Positions 33,496-42,865 are shown, counted from the stretch's first letter. The stretch is DNA of 64,000 nucleotides from Temperatibacter sp965603205 (GCA_965603205.1 CBFDCC010000003.1:1-64000), one strand, 5' to 3'. A program made the numbers and translations. The notes: generated from the sequence alone by a model not told the origin.

Positions 33496-33571
33496 GCCGG
33501 TATAGCTCAGTTGGTAGAGCAGTTGATTTGTAATCATCAGGCCCCGAGTTCGAATCTTGGTGCCGGCACCA
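33496..33571 (+). tRNA. tRNA-Thr (anticodon TGT)
   Basis: A 76-base cloverleaf with 7-bp acceptor stem (GCCGGTA/TGCCGGC), D-arm GCTC/GAGC, anticodon loop TTTGTAA giving TGT (Thr, codon ACA), T-arm with GTTCGAAT, and an encoded CCA end. The anticodon stem has one T-T mismatch. Its 3' half from 33524 on is the left attachment repeat of the integrative element, so the integrated DNA supplies or preserves the functional 3' end. Confidence 0.95.
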
Positions 33572-33577
33572 CTTTCC
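33524..33577 (+). repeat. attL: 54-bp direct repeat in tRNA-Thr
   Basis: Starts in the anticodon stem and runs through the CCA and six more bases. It is identical over 54 bp to 48221-48274. This is the usual core for tyrosine integrases that target tRNA 3' ends. Confidence 0.93.
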
Positions 33578-33604
33578 TCTTTATATATCAGATAGTTATT
33601 ACAT

Positions 33605-33625
33605 ATCGCCTTTTGGCGATTTTTT
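33605..33625 (+). terminator. tRNA-Thr terminator
   Basis: ATCGCC, TTTT loop, GGCGAT, then five T: a textbook intrinsic terminator 34 bp after the tRNA, already inside the element. Confidence 0.85.
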
Positions 33626-33638
33626 ACGTTTTAGCTAT

Positions 33639-33663
33639 GGGTAGCGTTTTGGGTAGCGTTTTT
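33639..33663 (+). repeat. Tandem GGGTAGCGTTTT repeat near attL (candidate integrase arm sites)
   Basis: Two head-to-tail copies of the 12-mer GGGTAGCGTTTT plus one T. The same 25 bp occurs in the same orientation at 48061-48085 beside attR. Its position just inside both ends suggests binding sites for the arm-binding domain of the integrase. Confidence 0.7.
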
Positions 33664-33843
33664 AGCAATATACTCACAGCCTTTTAAAACTATTAATTCC
33701 TCTATAAAACTAGGTGCTTACATCCATAACGGCGTAATTTGAGTCAACAGCTTCATATTTTGCCCATCACTCTGCTTGTTATAAGGTGGTAAGCTGTATA
33801 GGATTTTTTTAAACACATTTTGATTCAACAATATATTACTAAA

Positions 33844-34251
33844 ATGGCAGCGTCTGAAATGCAAAACAATAGAAAAGTAGGCACACCAGTTTTATTTGCC
33901 ACTCTCTTCATTGGAATTATAGCAATCCTAACCCTTTCAAATTATATAACACGCTCAGTCTTCCTATATTACATAGGTATAAATATTATTACTTTCTTAT
34001 TCTATGTATATGACAAAACAGCGGCACAAAGCGACATGTGGAGAATTAAAGAAGACACATTACACCTACTATCTATCTCAGGTGGATGGGCTGGCGCTTT
34101 AATTGCACAGGATATATTTCGCCATAAAACTCAGAAAAAAGCTTTTCGAACAACTTTTTATATGACCGTATTCATCAATTGCTTAGTTTCAGGCATAGGA
34201 TTTATCTATATACATAACCCTAATATAATAACGGACATTCAAAACCTATAA
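33844..34251 (+). CDS. DUF1294 membrane protein
   Basis: About 135 residues from the ATG at 33844 (a TTG at 33820 is also in frame). Three or four hydrophobic segments at roughly 18-36, 40-58 and 105-125 and the DUF1294 signature: YDKTAA, LHLLSISGGWAGALIAQDIFRHKTQKKAF. Many DUF1294 proteins carry an N-terminal cold-shock domain; this one has only the membrane part. Function is unknown. It is the first gene inside the element. Confidence 0.75.
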   Translation: MAASEMQNNRKVGTPVLFATLFIGIIAILTLSNYITRSVFLYYIGINIITFLFYVYDKTAAQSDMWRIKEDTLHLLSISGGWAGALIAQDIFRHKTQKKAFRTTFYMTVFINCLVSGIGFIYIHNPNIITDIQNL

Positions 34252-34280
34252 CCATACATACTTTATTCTTAATTTAGACA

Positions 34281-34796
34281 TCACCCTCCCTGCGCTATAT
34301 ATTGAGTGTGGTTGATTTCTACCTCTGTAATATCTCCAGATAGAACCATGTCTCGAGCATATGCTTCAACATCAAAGTAATACTGCAGGTTCTCTGGCAT
34401 GCTGTCCAGTAGGCCAGAGTCCTCAATATACTCCTGAGCGTACTCTTGAGCTGTACCTTGGTATAGAGTTACATCATCCATATGATCCAGCACCTCTGAT
34501 ATGTCATAGTTTAGATATTCAGCTACATAGATTACCTTTGTAGCGTCATCCATGAGCATGTCTTCGAATTTCTGGAACCATGTATCCAGATTAGCTTGGT
34601 AGATGCCTAGTGCATTGAATAAGGGGCCATTACACCATGGCAGGTCTCCATCAATGAATTGTATCTCATATTCCTCTACTGGATCACCATGAGCATTCTT
34701 ATGGTTAGAAGCCTTATCTAAGTAATCTTCATAGGTGCTGAAGTAAAAGCCTGTAGCTGAAGTATCATATGGTGTTGCGTGATATTGATTAGTCAT
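34281..34796 (-). CDS. ardA: Antirestriction protein ArdA
   Basis: 171 residues, strongly acidic, with the ArdA pattern: FYFSTYEDYLDKASNHKNAHGDPVEEYEIQFIDG split across the first domain, then the middle VAEYLNYDISEVLDHMDDVTLYQG and a C-terminal YFDVEAYARDMVLSGDI. ArdA mimics bent B-form DNA and occupies type I restriction enzymes, protecting incoming elements. The start has an AAGGAGAG ribosome binding site. It is unusual beside a methyltransferase-helicase cluster in the same element. Confidence 0.9.
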   Translation of the reverse strand: MTNQYHATPYDTSATGFYFSTYEDYLDKASNHKNAHGDPVEEYEIQFIDGDLPWCNGPLFNALGIYQANLDTWFQKFEDMLMDDATKVIYVAEYLNYDISEVLDHMDDVTLYQGTAQEYAQEYIEDSGLLDSMPENLQYYFDVEAYARDMVLSGDITEVEINHTQYIAQGG

Positions 34797-34963
34797 TTTT
34801 CTCTCCTTGTTTTAATTACAAAGAGACGTTTGGCTGCTAAGCCCAATTTATTGGTTTGCTGATAGCAATAGTCTTCACGGAGAGCGGAGCGATACTTGGA
34901 GCGGAAGATCTATTGCTAGAAGTGCCGCAGCCATTAGAAACGATTAATTAAAGAAAGAGAGCC

Positions 34964-35122
34964 ATGCAGCGCTTTCGAAAAGAGAAAACCTTGCAAAAGT
35001 TTACCTCAATCTACAGCCAAGTTTATAATCATTTTAATGGAGAACGCCACCTCGTAGACCGACAAACATTCAAGAAATTCCGCTCAGACGCTATGACTGA
35101 GTGGAGATGGCTTACTGCATAA
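34964..35122 (+). pseudogene. C-terminal remnant of an IS6-like DDE transposase
   Basis: The plus strand encodes RAMQRFRKEKTLQKF then YNHFNGERHLVDRQTFKKF and AMTEWRWLTA, the standard end of IS6-family transposases. Only the last 52 residues are open; upstream the frame is broken by a TAA 15 bases before the ATG, and the catalytic DDE part is absent. No terminal inverted repeats are recognised. It marks an old insertion sequence in the left part of the island. Confidence 0.7.
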
Positions 35123-35247
35123 AGGTTTGACCAGGCTGATTGAGTTTCATCCAATTGCAAGTTACTCTGACAATACCAATAATACGCGTTAGATGATTTT
35201 TCCGTAAAGCTCTACTCTTATTAATTACGGTATGATAAACACAAGGT

Positions 35248-35817
35248 ATGTCTAAAATTATCCTATTTAATAAGCCTTTTAATGTGCTGTGCCAATTTAC
35301 TGATGAAGGCATCAAGCGTGAAACGTTGGCTGATTATATCAAAATTCCGGGCATTTATGCAGCAGGCCGTTTGGATAAGGACAGTGAAGGACTCCTTCTT
35401 CTAACTGATGATGGAAGCATTCAAGCACGTATTTCCCATCCAAAATTCAAACTCCCAAAAACATATTGGGTTCAGGTTGAAGGTATTCCAACTGAAGAAG
35501 CCCTAGAAACATTAAGATCAGGTGTTGCGCTTAAAGATGGTAAAACAAAACCAGCACAAGCACGGCTAATTGATGAGCCTGAGGGATTGTGGGGACGCAT
35601 ACCTCCTGTTCGGTTTCGTGCTAAAATCCCCACATCTTGGTTAGAGCTTATAATTATAGAAGGAAAAAATCGCCAAATCAGACGAATGACGGCTGCTGTC
35701 GGTTTTCCAACGTTACGTTTAATCAGATATGCTATTGGTCCCTGGAATTTAGAAAACCTTGTTTCAGGGCAGCTTATCGAAGCAACTTTAAATGATGACG
35801 ATCTATTTAAAGTCTGA
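35248..35817 (+). CDS. rluE: RsuA/RluE-family pseudouridine synthase
   Basis: 189 residues with no S4 domain, as in RluE. The catalytic Asp lies in AAGRLDKDSEGLLLLT near 40-55, followed by PKTYWVQVEG, and the C-terminal GKNRQIRRMTAAVGFPTLRLIR is the conserved motif III. RluE modifies U2457 of 23S rRNA. It is unusual cargo for an integrative element and could be an extra copy or a former chromosomal gene; the chromosome's own copy cannot be seen here. Confidence 0.9.
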   Translation: MSKIILFNKPFNVLCQFTDEGIKRETLADYIKIPGIYAAGRLDKDSEGLLLLTDDGSIQARISHPKFKLPKTYWVQVEGIPTEEALETLRSGVALKDGKTKPAQARLIDEPEGLWGRIPPVRFRAKIPTSWLELIIIEGKNRQIRRMTAAVGFPTLRLIRYAIGPWNLENLVSGQLIEATLNDDDLFKV

Positions 35818-35925
35818 GATGCCGCGAGCACGGAAAATACCCCAAATGTGAAGACTTCGATAAAAAACACCCTTCCTTACGATCTATCTTACATGTGTAT
35901 TTATGTGTTTGGTTTAAAAGAAACC

Positions 35926-35945
35926 AGGCTCCCATGAGGGAGCCT
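35926..35945. terminator. Hairpin terminator between rluE and the small minus-strand gene
   Basis: AGGCTCCC, ATGA loop, GGGAGCCT, flanked by TTTAG on the plus side and a T-rich stretch on the minus side. It can serve both convergent genes. Confidence 0.7.
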
Positions 35946-35949
35946 TTAG

Positions 35950-36168
35950 TTATGCTGTTTCTTTTTGATTAGCCTTTGATGGCGTTACGTCCACCAGCTT
36001 CATTTCAAGGTCCTGAAGCCTCTTAGCTGATTCAGCACGTTGCTCTTGGACCATTGCATGAGTGGACTCTTCTGCAATCTCAGCACAGTTTTCTACTGCT
36101 TTAAGTGTTTTGGTTATGACTTGGCTAGCTCCGCCTAATGTATTACTTACAAATGTAAAGATATTCAT
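35950..36168 (-). CDS. Small helical protein of unknown function
   Basis: The ATG at 36168 has a GGAGA ribosome binding site; earlier in-frame starts lack one. The 72-residue product begins MNIFTFVSNTLGGASQVITK, then an amphipathic helix with Glu/Ala/Arg (ENCAEIAEESTHAMVQEQRAESAKRLQDL split by the helix centre). It resembles small phage- or plasmid-borne coiled-coil proteins, but no family is recognised. It lies downstream of the defence-like operon on the same strand, separated by about 220 bp. Confidence 0.55.
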   Translation of the reverse strand: MNIFTFVSNTLGGASQVITKTLKAVENCAEIAEESTHAMVQEQRAESAKRLQDLEMKLVDVTPSKANQKETA

Positions 36169-36268
36169 ACTCATTCTCCATATAGATGCAGGGATTATTC
36201 CCACCCTTACCGCTTTGCGGTTAGATATAGGGGGTGGGGTATAGTTCCTATATATACGGATAAGGGAT

Positions 36269-36277
36269 GGGGGGGGG
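36269..36277. repeat. G9 homopolymer tract
   Basis: Nine G in a row within a G-rich stretch (36264-36281) of an otherwise AT-rich region, about 100 bp upstream of the small gene at 36168 and past the end of the AlbA_2 gene. Such runs are slippage-prone. Nothing else is seen in 36169-36390. Confidence 0.6.
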
Positions 36278-36390
36278 ATGGTTTGAGTTTTTATCCTTTA
36301 TCATACAGTACTGGAGGCGTAGGCATTTTATAATTTTTCACTGAACCCTTCAGTTAAAAAGTAGCAGCTTCAAAGGGGATGAAATGCTAT

Positions 36391-37956
36391 CTAATTGAGT
36401 TTTCTTCTAAACCACTTCAGATCAATATCAGCGACAGCATATCGAATAGCACTGCGGAGTTTTGAGTTTGCACCAAAGCGGGTAAATATAAATTCCATTA
36501 CTGATAAAATACGCTCCAAAGAAATATCTTCAGGCTTGATTAACCGCACAGCTTTCAGATATTTTTTAGCCTCTTTATCGTCTGCGATTTGGATGGTCTC
36601 TTCACCACAAATGGCCTCCATAATATCTATTAAACCAGTATTGGCTGGAAGAGCAGAGGAAAGCTTCCCGTCGGTCACCCTTTTAATGTGTTTTTTTACT
36701 CGATCAGCATAAGGCGTATTTACATTTCTCAAAAACTCCACCAAAGCATCCAGAGTGAAACCCGCTAAATGCGCATAGTAATAAATTGGTAGGATAACTG
36801 GTTGGATGTGACAGAGTTGCTCAATATATGCCTTCGGATTGCCAACAACTTCTTGCTTGATAAAGTCTTCAAGTATGTCTCGCTCGCGAATATTATCCTT
36901 CACCTCACGATCCACAATGACTTTATCTTCTGTTAAAGGCTGAAGCTCTCCCATCAATTTTAGCGTTGGGGCGCCTTCAGATTCTTCAAATTGCCCTTCT
37001 CTGATAAATTTCAATGCAGGGAGCAGTTCTTCGCTTATATAAAAACTGCCTTTTTGACCCTCAACCGCTCCTGTAGCAACATCCAAAATAGCCGTATTTT
37101 CCACGCCCATCTCTTGAACCTTTTGTGCGATATTTAACAGGTTCCCTCCAGCAACCTTATCACGCTCCCTCAGCAGTATTTCAAGCTCTGGTGCCTGAAT
37201 GGTTCGCGTTTCACCGGGATAGCGGTAGTAGATGGCCCCTGAGGTCAGTTTAGCCACATCTACCTTACAGATAGCCGGCTTCGCTGCTGAAGGATGAATG
37301 TAAAAAGCACCAACGGTTTTACCCGCCACGTTGAAAGTTCCCATTTCAACACGAAAGGCTTGATTATAAGTTCGTGTTAGATATTGATTTGCTTTTCGAA
37401 GGTCAAATTTTTCCATTCGGTTTTCAGCAATGCCAACGACTTCAAAGGACCCATCCTTGACACCAAATAATATATAACCACCTTTGTTATTGGCAAAGCC
37501 AGCTATTGTCTTACCGTATTTATCACGGGAGCCCCAGTCGAAGCTCTCTTTACCCTCGACGGTATCAGTTTCCGAAACATGCAATTTCCGTGGGCCTAGG
37601 ATATTTATTAAATTCAACTTCCCATCGCCACCTTTCTCAACCTTAGGCACCTTTAGTGGAAAGAGGGCTTTAAGAGTCTCCGGGTGAATAGGCCCCAAGT
37701 CTGGCAAAGGAGCCGCAATTTCAAACTTGTTTAAGAATTGTTTGACTTCATCATCTGTCGCAGGTTCGACGGCTACATATTTATGGATTTGGTTTTTCTT
37801 GATATTGGTAATGCGGCCACTATTAACATCACTACTGGCGTTGCCGCGCGAGCGATTAATCAAGCCCGCAATTTCTTGATTCTGATGTTTGCCTCTAGTT
37901 AGGAGCTTCTTGATTAAACTCACTTCATAATCTGTTAATGAATTTCTTTTTGCCAT
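36391..37956 (-). CDS. HTH-AlbA_2 (Schlafen-like) protein, last gene of defence-like operon
   Basis: 521 residues. Residues 5-50 look like a DNA-binding helix-turn-helix (LTDYEVSLIKKLLTRG, then INRSRG and NSGRITNIKKN). An AlbA_2/Schlafen-type domain covers about 130-270, with KESFDWGSRDKYGKTI and FANNKGGYILFGVKDG as its signatures. The remaining 250 residues are helical without a recognised fold. AlbA_2 proteins occur as regulators, nucleases or NTP-binding partners in phage defence loci. It starts 6 bp after the upstream gene stop and closes the operon. Confidence 0.75.
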   Translation of the reverse strand: MAKRNSLTDYEVSLIKKLLTRGKHQNQEIAGLINRSRGNASSDVNSGRITNIKKNQIHKYVAVEPATDDEVKQFLNKFEIAAPLPDLGPIHPETLKALFPLKVPKVEKGGDGKLNLINILGPRKLHVSETDTVEGKESFDWGSRDKYGKTIAGFANNKGGYILFGVKDGSFEVVGIAENRMEKFDLRKANQYLTRTYNQAFRVEMGTFNVAGKTVGAFYIHPSAAKPAICKVDVAKLTSGAIYYRYPGETRTIQAPELEILLRERDKVAGGNLLNIAQKVQEMGVENTAILDVATGAVEGQKGSFYISEELLPALKFIREGQFEESEGAPTLKLMGELQPLTEDKVIVDREVKDNIRERDILEDFIKQEVVGNPKAYIEQLCHIQPVILPIYYYAHLAGFTLDALVEFLRNVNTPYADRVKKHIKRVTDGKLSSALPANTGLIDIMEAICGEETIQIADDKEAKKYLKAVRLIKPEDISLERILSVMEFIFTRFGANSKLRSAIRYAVADIDLKWFRRKLN

Positions 37957-37962
37957 GCTAGG

Positions 37963-39477
37963 TTACTTTCCCACGTTTTTATTCACAGAAGCCATCAGGT
38001 TAGTGAGTTCGGCAAGTTTCAGCTTATCATCCTGATGATAGCCAGTATCTATTGGGGAGTAGATAAGGGATGCTAATTGATCAAACAGCTGGTCACGACG
38101 CACTTTCGAGGTTTCTGAGGCGTCAATTGTATCAGAGAACACCCGAAATGACGCTAAGGCTGTAGAACGGTAACGATTAACAGCTTGCAAATGTTTCTGA
38201 GTTCTGTAATTTTTCATACAGAAATACGTGACAGACCCAGCTAAAATCAAAATGATTAGTCGTGGAGCAGCACCTGTTAATAAAGCTGCCCAGTTCACTG
38301 AATCCCCATTTTCTAATAGAAAAGAGGTAGAGCTTATTTCTGAGGTATTTATTGTTAAAGAGAAATAGCTACCAGCAAGAGTAATTAGAAAAATCCATAA
38401 AGACATCCATGTTATGGTTTCAATTGTTTGCCGAAGAGATTGAGTTTCATTCGGAGTTAGTATTTTCCAAGTATCCTTAATTGTATCTTCAAATCTATTC
38501 AAACTTATTTTCAATAAATAAAGAAAAACAGTGATAAGTAGCAATCCGCCAACATATGGGAAAAATGGAATGGATGATGTCCCAACAGGGGTTAACTTCA
38601 AGCCGCTCATAAATACAAAACCTAATCCTAAGGTCACACCGAATGACATTATTAGAAGACTTAACCACCTGATACCATTGCGGCCATATGCATCGGCATC
38701 TTTTCGGAATTCAAGAACATAACCTTCGATAAGGTTTTCTGAGTATTTTTCTTTGGCTTCATCAACTAAACCTTGGGCCTTTTCATCATTTGTTGCAATA
38801 GAGGTTTTGATTTCGTCCATTGCATTTTCTACGAGCTTCAGGCCGCGCTCTTTTTCTTTTTCAATTTCCGTTTGTTGATCGTTATAATAATCAAGTTGGT
38901 CTTGCGCACTTTTGATTATATCAAGGTAATCACTTTGATGAATTATCAAGTAAGAATGCTCACTTGTGAATTTTTCAAGGGCTTTAAAAGGGGCTACGAG
39001 CTCATTACTTGTCGAGTTTTCTTTTAATCCACTGGCGGCGATGCCTTTACATATTTTAATAAATTTTTGCGAAATGGTAGCAGGAATATCTTGAAGTTTC
39101 ATGCTCGCCCAAAATTTGATGACGCTAGTGAATTGGGGCAGCTCTATTGAGTAATGATGTGAATAATATATCGTAATACATAGGTAGTAATCAGCTTCAT
39201 CACCTTGATTTAAATTATAGGCTGGAAGCCCAGCAATTGTTTTATCAATATCCTGAACGGATGGTACGGTTTTGCCTGTATCAGATATGAAGCCAGTTAG
39301 ATCGGGTAATTTGTTTTGAGTGCATAAGTCAGCGATGGTATTGAGGTCATCATCATTTGAGCCAAAGGCCTTGTGCAAGGCCTCTTTGGATACAGCTAAA
39401 TTGTTTTTTGCTATTTCACCGAGGAAATTCCAAATATATTTCTGGCGTGTTTGGCTATCAAGTTCACTCATCATCAT
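37963..39477 (-). CDS. Membrane/coiled-coil protein, fourth gene of defence-like operon
   Basis: 504 residues of no recognised family. The N-terminal 200 are cytoplasmic and helical, a coiled coil spans about 195-260 (EKEKERGLKLVENAMDEIK), four membrane helices lie at about 271-293, 305-325, 358-377 and 398-416, and a helical C-terminus follows. The GAGGGGA ribosome binding site lies inside the end of the methyltransferase gene and three consecutive ATGs overlap its stop by 14 bp, showing tight coupling. A membrane protein fixed in a restriction-like operon suggests a membrane effector or anchor; this is inference. Confidence 0.65.
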   Translation of the reverse strand: MMMSELDSQTRQKYIWNFLGEIAKNNLAVSKEALHKAFGSNDDDLNTIADLCTQNKLPDLTGFISDTGKTVPSVQDIDKTIAGLPAYNLNQGDEADYYLCITIYYSHHYSIELPQFTSVIKFWASMKLQDIPATISQKFIKICKGIAASGLKENSTSNELVAPFKALEKFTSEHSYLIIHQSDYLDIIKSAQDQLDYYNDQQTEIEKEKERGLKLVENAMDEIKTSIATNDEKAQGLVDEAKEKYSENLIEGYVLEFRKDADAYGRNGIRWLSLLIMSFGVTLGLGFVFMSGLKLTPVGTSSIPFFPYVGGLLLITVFLYLLKISLNRFEDTIKDTWKILTPNETQSLRQTIETITWMSLWIFLITLAGSYFSLTINTSEISSTSFLLENGDSVNWAALLTGAAPRLIILILAGSVTYFCMKNYRTQKHLQAVNRYRSTALASFRVFSDTIDASETSKVRRDQLFDQLASLIYSPIDTGYHQDDKLKLAELTNLMASVNKNVGK

Positions 39478-42400
39478 TCCCCTCTATGATTGCGATTTCA
39501 TCTGGTGTTAGATCAAATAAGACATAGACCTTTTCATTAATCTGTTGTTCGAGGCTGGAAACATCCGCATCTGGCTTCACAGCCTTCAGGTCAGTGATTT
39601 GTTGAGCGAGGAAGGCTATTTCTTTTTTCTGGTCTTCTGAGGCATGAGGAATAGGAAGGTGCTGCATATAATTTGCCTTGTACCTTTTTGTTCCCCCATA
39701 AATTGAACTAAGGGTTTTATTTAAATAGAAATTTGCAGTTGTCGTACCTAAAAAACCAACTAGAAAAAAATCTGACGATGGTAAAATAAAGATAGTCGTT
39801 TCTCCAAAATATCCTTTTGTATCATGAAAGAATTTGAGGTGTTGTCCCATTTCAGCCCAAATAATTTTGGGAGATAAGAACTCGTCATGGTAAGCACATG
39901 ACCTTAATTCCCACCAGTATTGTCCTTGATCAGTTCTTTTTTTAATTTTCCTTAAATTTTCAGCATCCTGAGTTAAGTATGCGTGTAATATTGGATATGT
40001 CGATGCAAAGACTTCTTCTGCCTGAGCAGCAGGTTTACCAGTCCATGGCCAGCTTACGATAGAGGAAGAACGAATATTGATGACATAAAAGTTTTTATTG
40101 TCTTCAAACCACTTATGGATATCTCTTCCTCTGAGCCAAGGGTCAATACAATCCATACTACTTGGGTCTTCTAAAACTATTTTTTCGTATGTTTCTTTGT
40201 TAATTACAAAACCTTCATTTCGGCCTGTTTTCAGACCATAGTTAATTTTATGGCTTTGGTACGAATTAAGACTAGAGCCTTTGGAAATGATCTTATTAAT
40301 AAGGTTAAGGATTTGTGGCTTTTCTATCCTCCAAGAGTTGGTTGATAGAGTGTTAACTAATTGGTTGAAACCAAATTTCTTCATTGCATATGCAGGGTCC
40401 GTCCATTCACCTTTGCGAAGTTCTTTTTCAGGTAGGGCTTGAAATACTGCTTCATGCTTTGAGTTGCTTTTCTTTCCAAGAAAAACACAAGGCAAGGTAG
40501 CGGCCTCAAAAACAGGGAACTCACCAAAATCAATAAGGGTTAAAGGGTAAGCTTCTGTTGTTAACAAATTACGTGTTCTATCCCCATAGGCGGCAGTCAT
40601 GAATTTATTCGGGGTAATATAGGCTAAATGGCCTCCTGTCTTTAACAGATCAATGCCTTTTTTGTAAAAATAAGTGTAGAGATCAGCCGTGCCTTTGAAA
40701 AAGTCACCAAAAGCTTTTTTAAGGGCAGGCTTAATATCTTTAATGGCCTCATGACGTACATAGGGTGGATTGCCAATGACAATGTCGAAGCCTTTATTTT
40801 TTCTAAAAACTTCAGAGAAAAAGACTTCAAAGTCGAACTTTCCTTCGCTGGAAAATGATTTAATGATATTGTCAATTTCACGCTCATATTGACGTTTTTT
40901 ATTTTTGTTTGTTTCATCAAAGTGAAGGTCCTTTAATTCTTCAAACCTACGCAAACTTTCGCTTTGGAATAAGTCCCACCTATCAATACCTAGCAGAGAG
41001 TTTCCTTTTACTATCTTGTATCTAAGGTTCGGCAGTGGCTTTATGTCATCAACGTCCGTTTCATCAACCACAAGGGAAAGCCATAAACGCAACTTAGCGA
41101 TTTCAATGGCGCTTTCTTCAATATCGACGCCATAAATGCTTTGCTGAATAACGCGGCGTTTATATTCATAGGCATTGGTCTTTTCTGTTTCTTTCACCAA
41201 CCTTGCTTCAACTAAGGTAAGTCGTGCGCGAACAATTTCATGCATCATGCCCACAGGAAAAGCACCCGAGCCGATAGCGGGGTCACAGACCTTTACATTT
41301 GCCAAGGCAGCATCAATTTTCTTAGCATGTTTGGCAATAGAGGCTGGGATGATAAAATTATCATATTTACCGTGATAACTTTTATCAGCAGTTTTTCCTT
41401 TTACCGTAGAATCATGCTCCCGTGCTGAATCACCATGGTAGATGAAAGTGGTTATGTCCTGCTTTGGAACGATGGCATTATAAACATCTTGATATTCTGT
41501 CAAAAGGTCAGCCTTTGATGGATCAGGGATTAGGCTTTGCTGATTAGATGTCTCAATTTGCCTTTGCTGGGTATTGAGCGTTGTATCAAGGTAATTGATC
41601 AAGCTTTCTTGGCACATGTAATGAACAATTTCACGAGGGGTATAAAATGCCCCTTTTGACTTTCTGTCTTTTACATCAAGTAAGTTTTCAAAGACCTTAC
41701 CCAGCATTTCAGGGTCAACAGCGACTTCTTTTTCAAGGGATTCATCTTCGCGTACCGTAAAGTTATAACGGTCAAATACATCAAAGATACCATCACCAAT
41801 ATCGCCGTTACTGGTCGTTACCTGATTGGAGAACAATTCGTTTGGAATGTTAAAGTCGTGGTCTTTCCAGTGATACTCCATAATAGGTTCAAACAAGCCA
41901 CCATTAAGAAAAGGAATTCGACAATCAAATGGCTGATAATAACTATTGGCACGTTCTTCTGCGAGGCCTTCATAAAATAGCGGCTCAAGATAGTCATCAA
42001 AGTATTTTTGATCTGAGACGGCACATTTATCAAATAGTGACCTTAAGAAAGATTTATCACCATCACCCCATTTTTTATCTTTTTCAACGCCAAGCCATCC
42101 TTTTTTTTGCAGGAAATATAAAAAGACAATTTGGCCCAATAGCTTTTTGCATAAGTCCGACGTTTCTACGCCGAGCATAGCTAAATGCGCATTGATACCA
42201 CTATTGCTATCGCGGACTTTGTCTATCTCATCTGTTAATCGCAAGTAAAGCTCTTTGTATTGAGCAAAAAACTCCTTGGTGACGGTTTCAATATTAAAGA
42301 CAGTTTCAAGGTCAGTCAGCGTAATTTCAACATCAGAGTTAAGGGCTGGAACCCATTGTTGTTGCGCTGTGTGCGTTCCTTCTGCTGTGCCAACAAGGAA

Positions 42401-42865
42401 TGAAAATCTGCGAGCAGGTGTTAGCTTCTTCTCAATCTTTTGCTTTTCTTCATTCAGCTCATAATCCATACGAACTAGTGAAAAGCGCCACTCTGGGCTT
42501 TCTTCCGAATAGAAAGCAACAAGGGCTGCTTCTTTAAGAGCACCGCCACGCAGGCCGTTAAGATAACGGGCAATGAAGTTACGCTGCATTGTACGGGCGT
42601 TTTCAAGGGTGCTGGACTTTGTTACTTTAACAGCGAGTACGTCAATTTCCATGTCTTCAGGGTCAGTAAATTTTGCTAATCGTTTGAAGGATACAATGCC
42701 GTCCCGAAAAGATTCGGGGATATATTGACCTGCTGAAGCTTTTTCATTCAGGGGCGTATAGTCGTGAAACAGATTATTGATAAAATGGCGAAACTGATCT
42801 TCATCATAAGCTTGTGTGAATAGACTGGTTACAAGCTTTCCTGCTTCGGATTTATTCATGCTCAT
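39464..42865 (-). CDS. Eco57I/TaqI-like adenine-specific DNA methyltransferase (RM-like)
   Basis: 1133 residues. N-terminal 330 residues are a regulatory or nuclease-like region. The methyltransferase core starts at SKGAFYTPREIVHYMCQES near 390, with the AdoMet motif CDPAIGSGAFPVGMMHEI near 515 and catalytic NPPYVRHEAI near 715 preceded by FDIVIG. After about 830 comes a target-recognition-like domain with YGLKTGRNEGFVI, and the end has a short coiled coil. No PD-(D/E)XK motif is obvious at its N-terminus, so cleavage may come from partner proteins. Overlaps the helicase gene by 4 bp. Confidence 0.88.
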   Translation of the reverse strand: MSMNKSEAGKLVTSLFTQAYDEDQFRHFINNLFHDYTPLNEKASAGQYIPESFRDGIVSFKRLAKFTDPEDMEIDVLAVKVTKSSTLENARTMQRNFIARYLNGLRGGALKEAALVAFYSEESPEWRFSLVRMDYELNEEKQKIEKKLTPARRFSFLVGTAEGTHTAQQQWVPALNSDVEITLTDLETVFNIETVTKEFFAQYKELYLRLTDEIDKVRDSNSGINAHLAMLGVETSDLCKKLLGQIVFLYFLQKKGWLGVEKDKKWGDGDKSFLRSLFDKCAVSDQKYFDDYLEPLFYEGLAEERANSYYQPFDCRIPFLNGGLFEPIMEYHWKDHDFNIPNELFSNQVTTSNGDIGDGIFDVFDRYNFTVREDESLEKEVAVDPEMLGKVFENLLDVKDRKSKGAFYTPREIVHYMCQESLINYLDTTLNTQQRQIETSNQQSLIPDPSKADLLTEYQDVYNAIVPKQDITTFIYHGDSAREHDSTVKGKTADKSYHGKYDNFIIPASIAKHAKKIDAALANVKVCDPAIGSGAFPVGMMHEIVRARLTLVEARLVKETEKTNAYEYKRRVIQQSIYGVDIEESAIEIAKLRLWLSLVVDETDVDDIKPLPNLRYKIVKGNSLLGIDRWDLFQSESLRRFEELKDLHFDETNKNKKRQYEREIDNIIKSFSSEGKFDFEVFFSEVFRKNKGFDIVIGNPPYVRHEAIKDIKPALKKAFGDFFKGTADLYTYFYKKGIDLLKTGGHLAYITPNKFMTAAYGDRTRNLLTTEAYPLTLIDFGEFPVFEAATLPCVFLGKKSNSKHEAVFQALPEKELRKGEWTDPAYAMKKFGFNQLVNTLSTNSWRIEKPQILNLINKIISKGSSLNSYQSHKINYGLKTGRNEGFVINKETYEKIVLEDPSSMDCIDPWLRGRDIHKWFEDNKNFYVINIRSSSIVSWPWTGKPAAQAEEVFASTYPILHAYLTQDAENLRKIKKRTDQGQYWWELRSCAYHDEFLSPKIIWAEMGQHLKFFHDTKGYFGETTIFILPSSDFFLVGFLGTTTANFYLNKTLSSIYGGTKRYKANYMQHLPIPHASEDQKKEIAFLAQQITDLKAVKPDADVSSLEQQINEKVYVLFDLTPDEIAIIEGNDDE

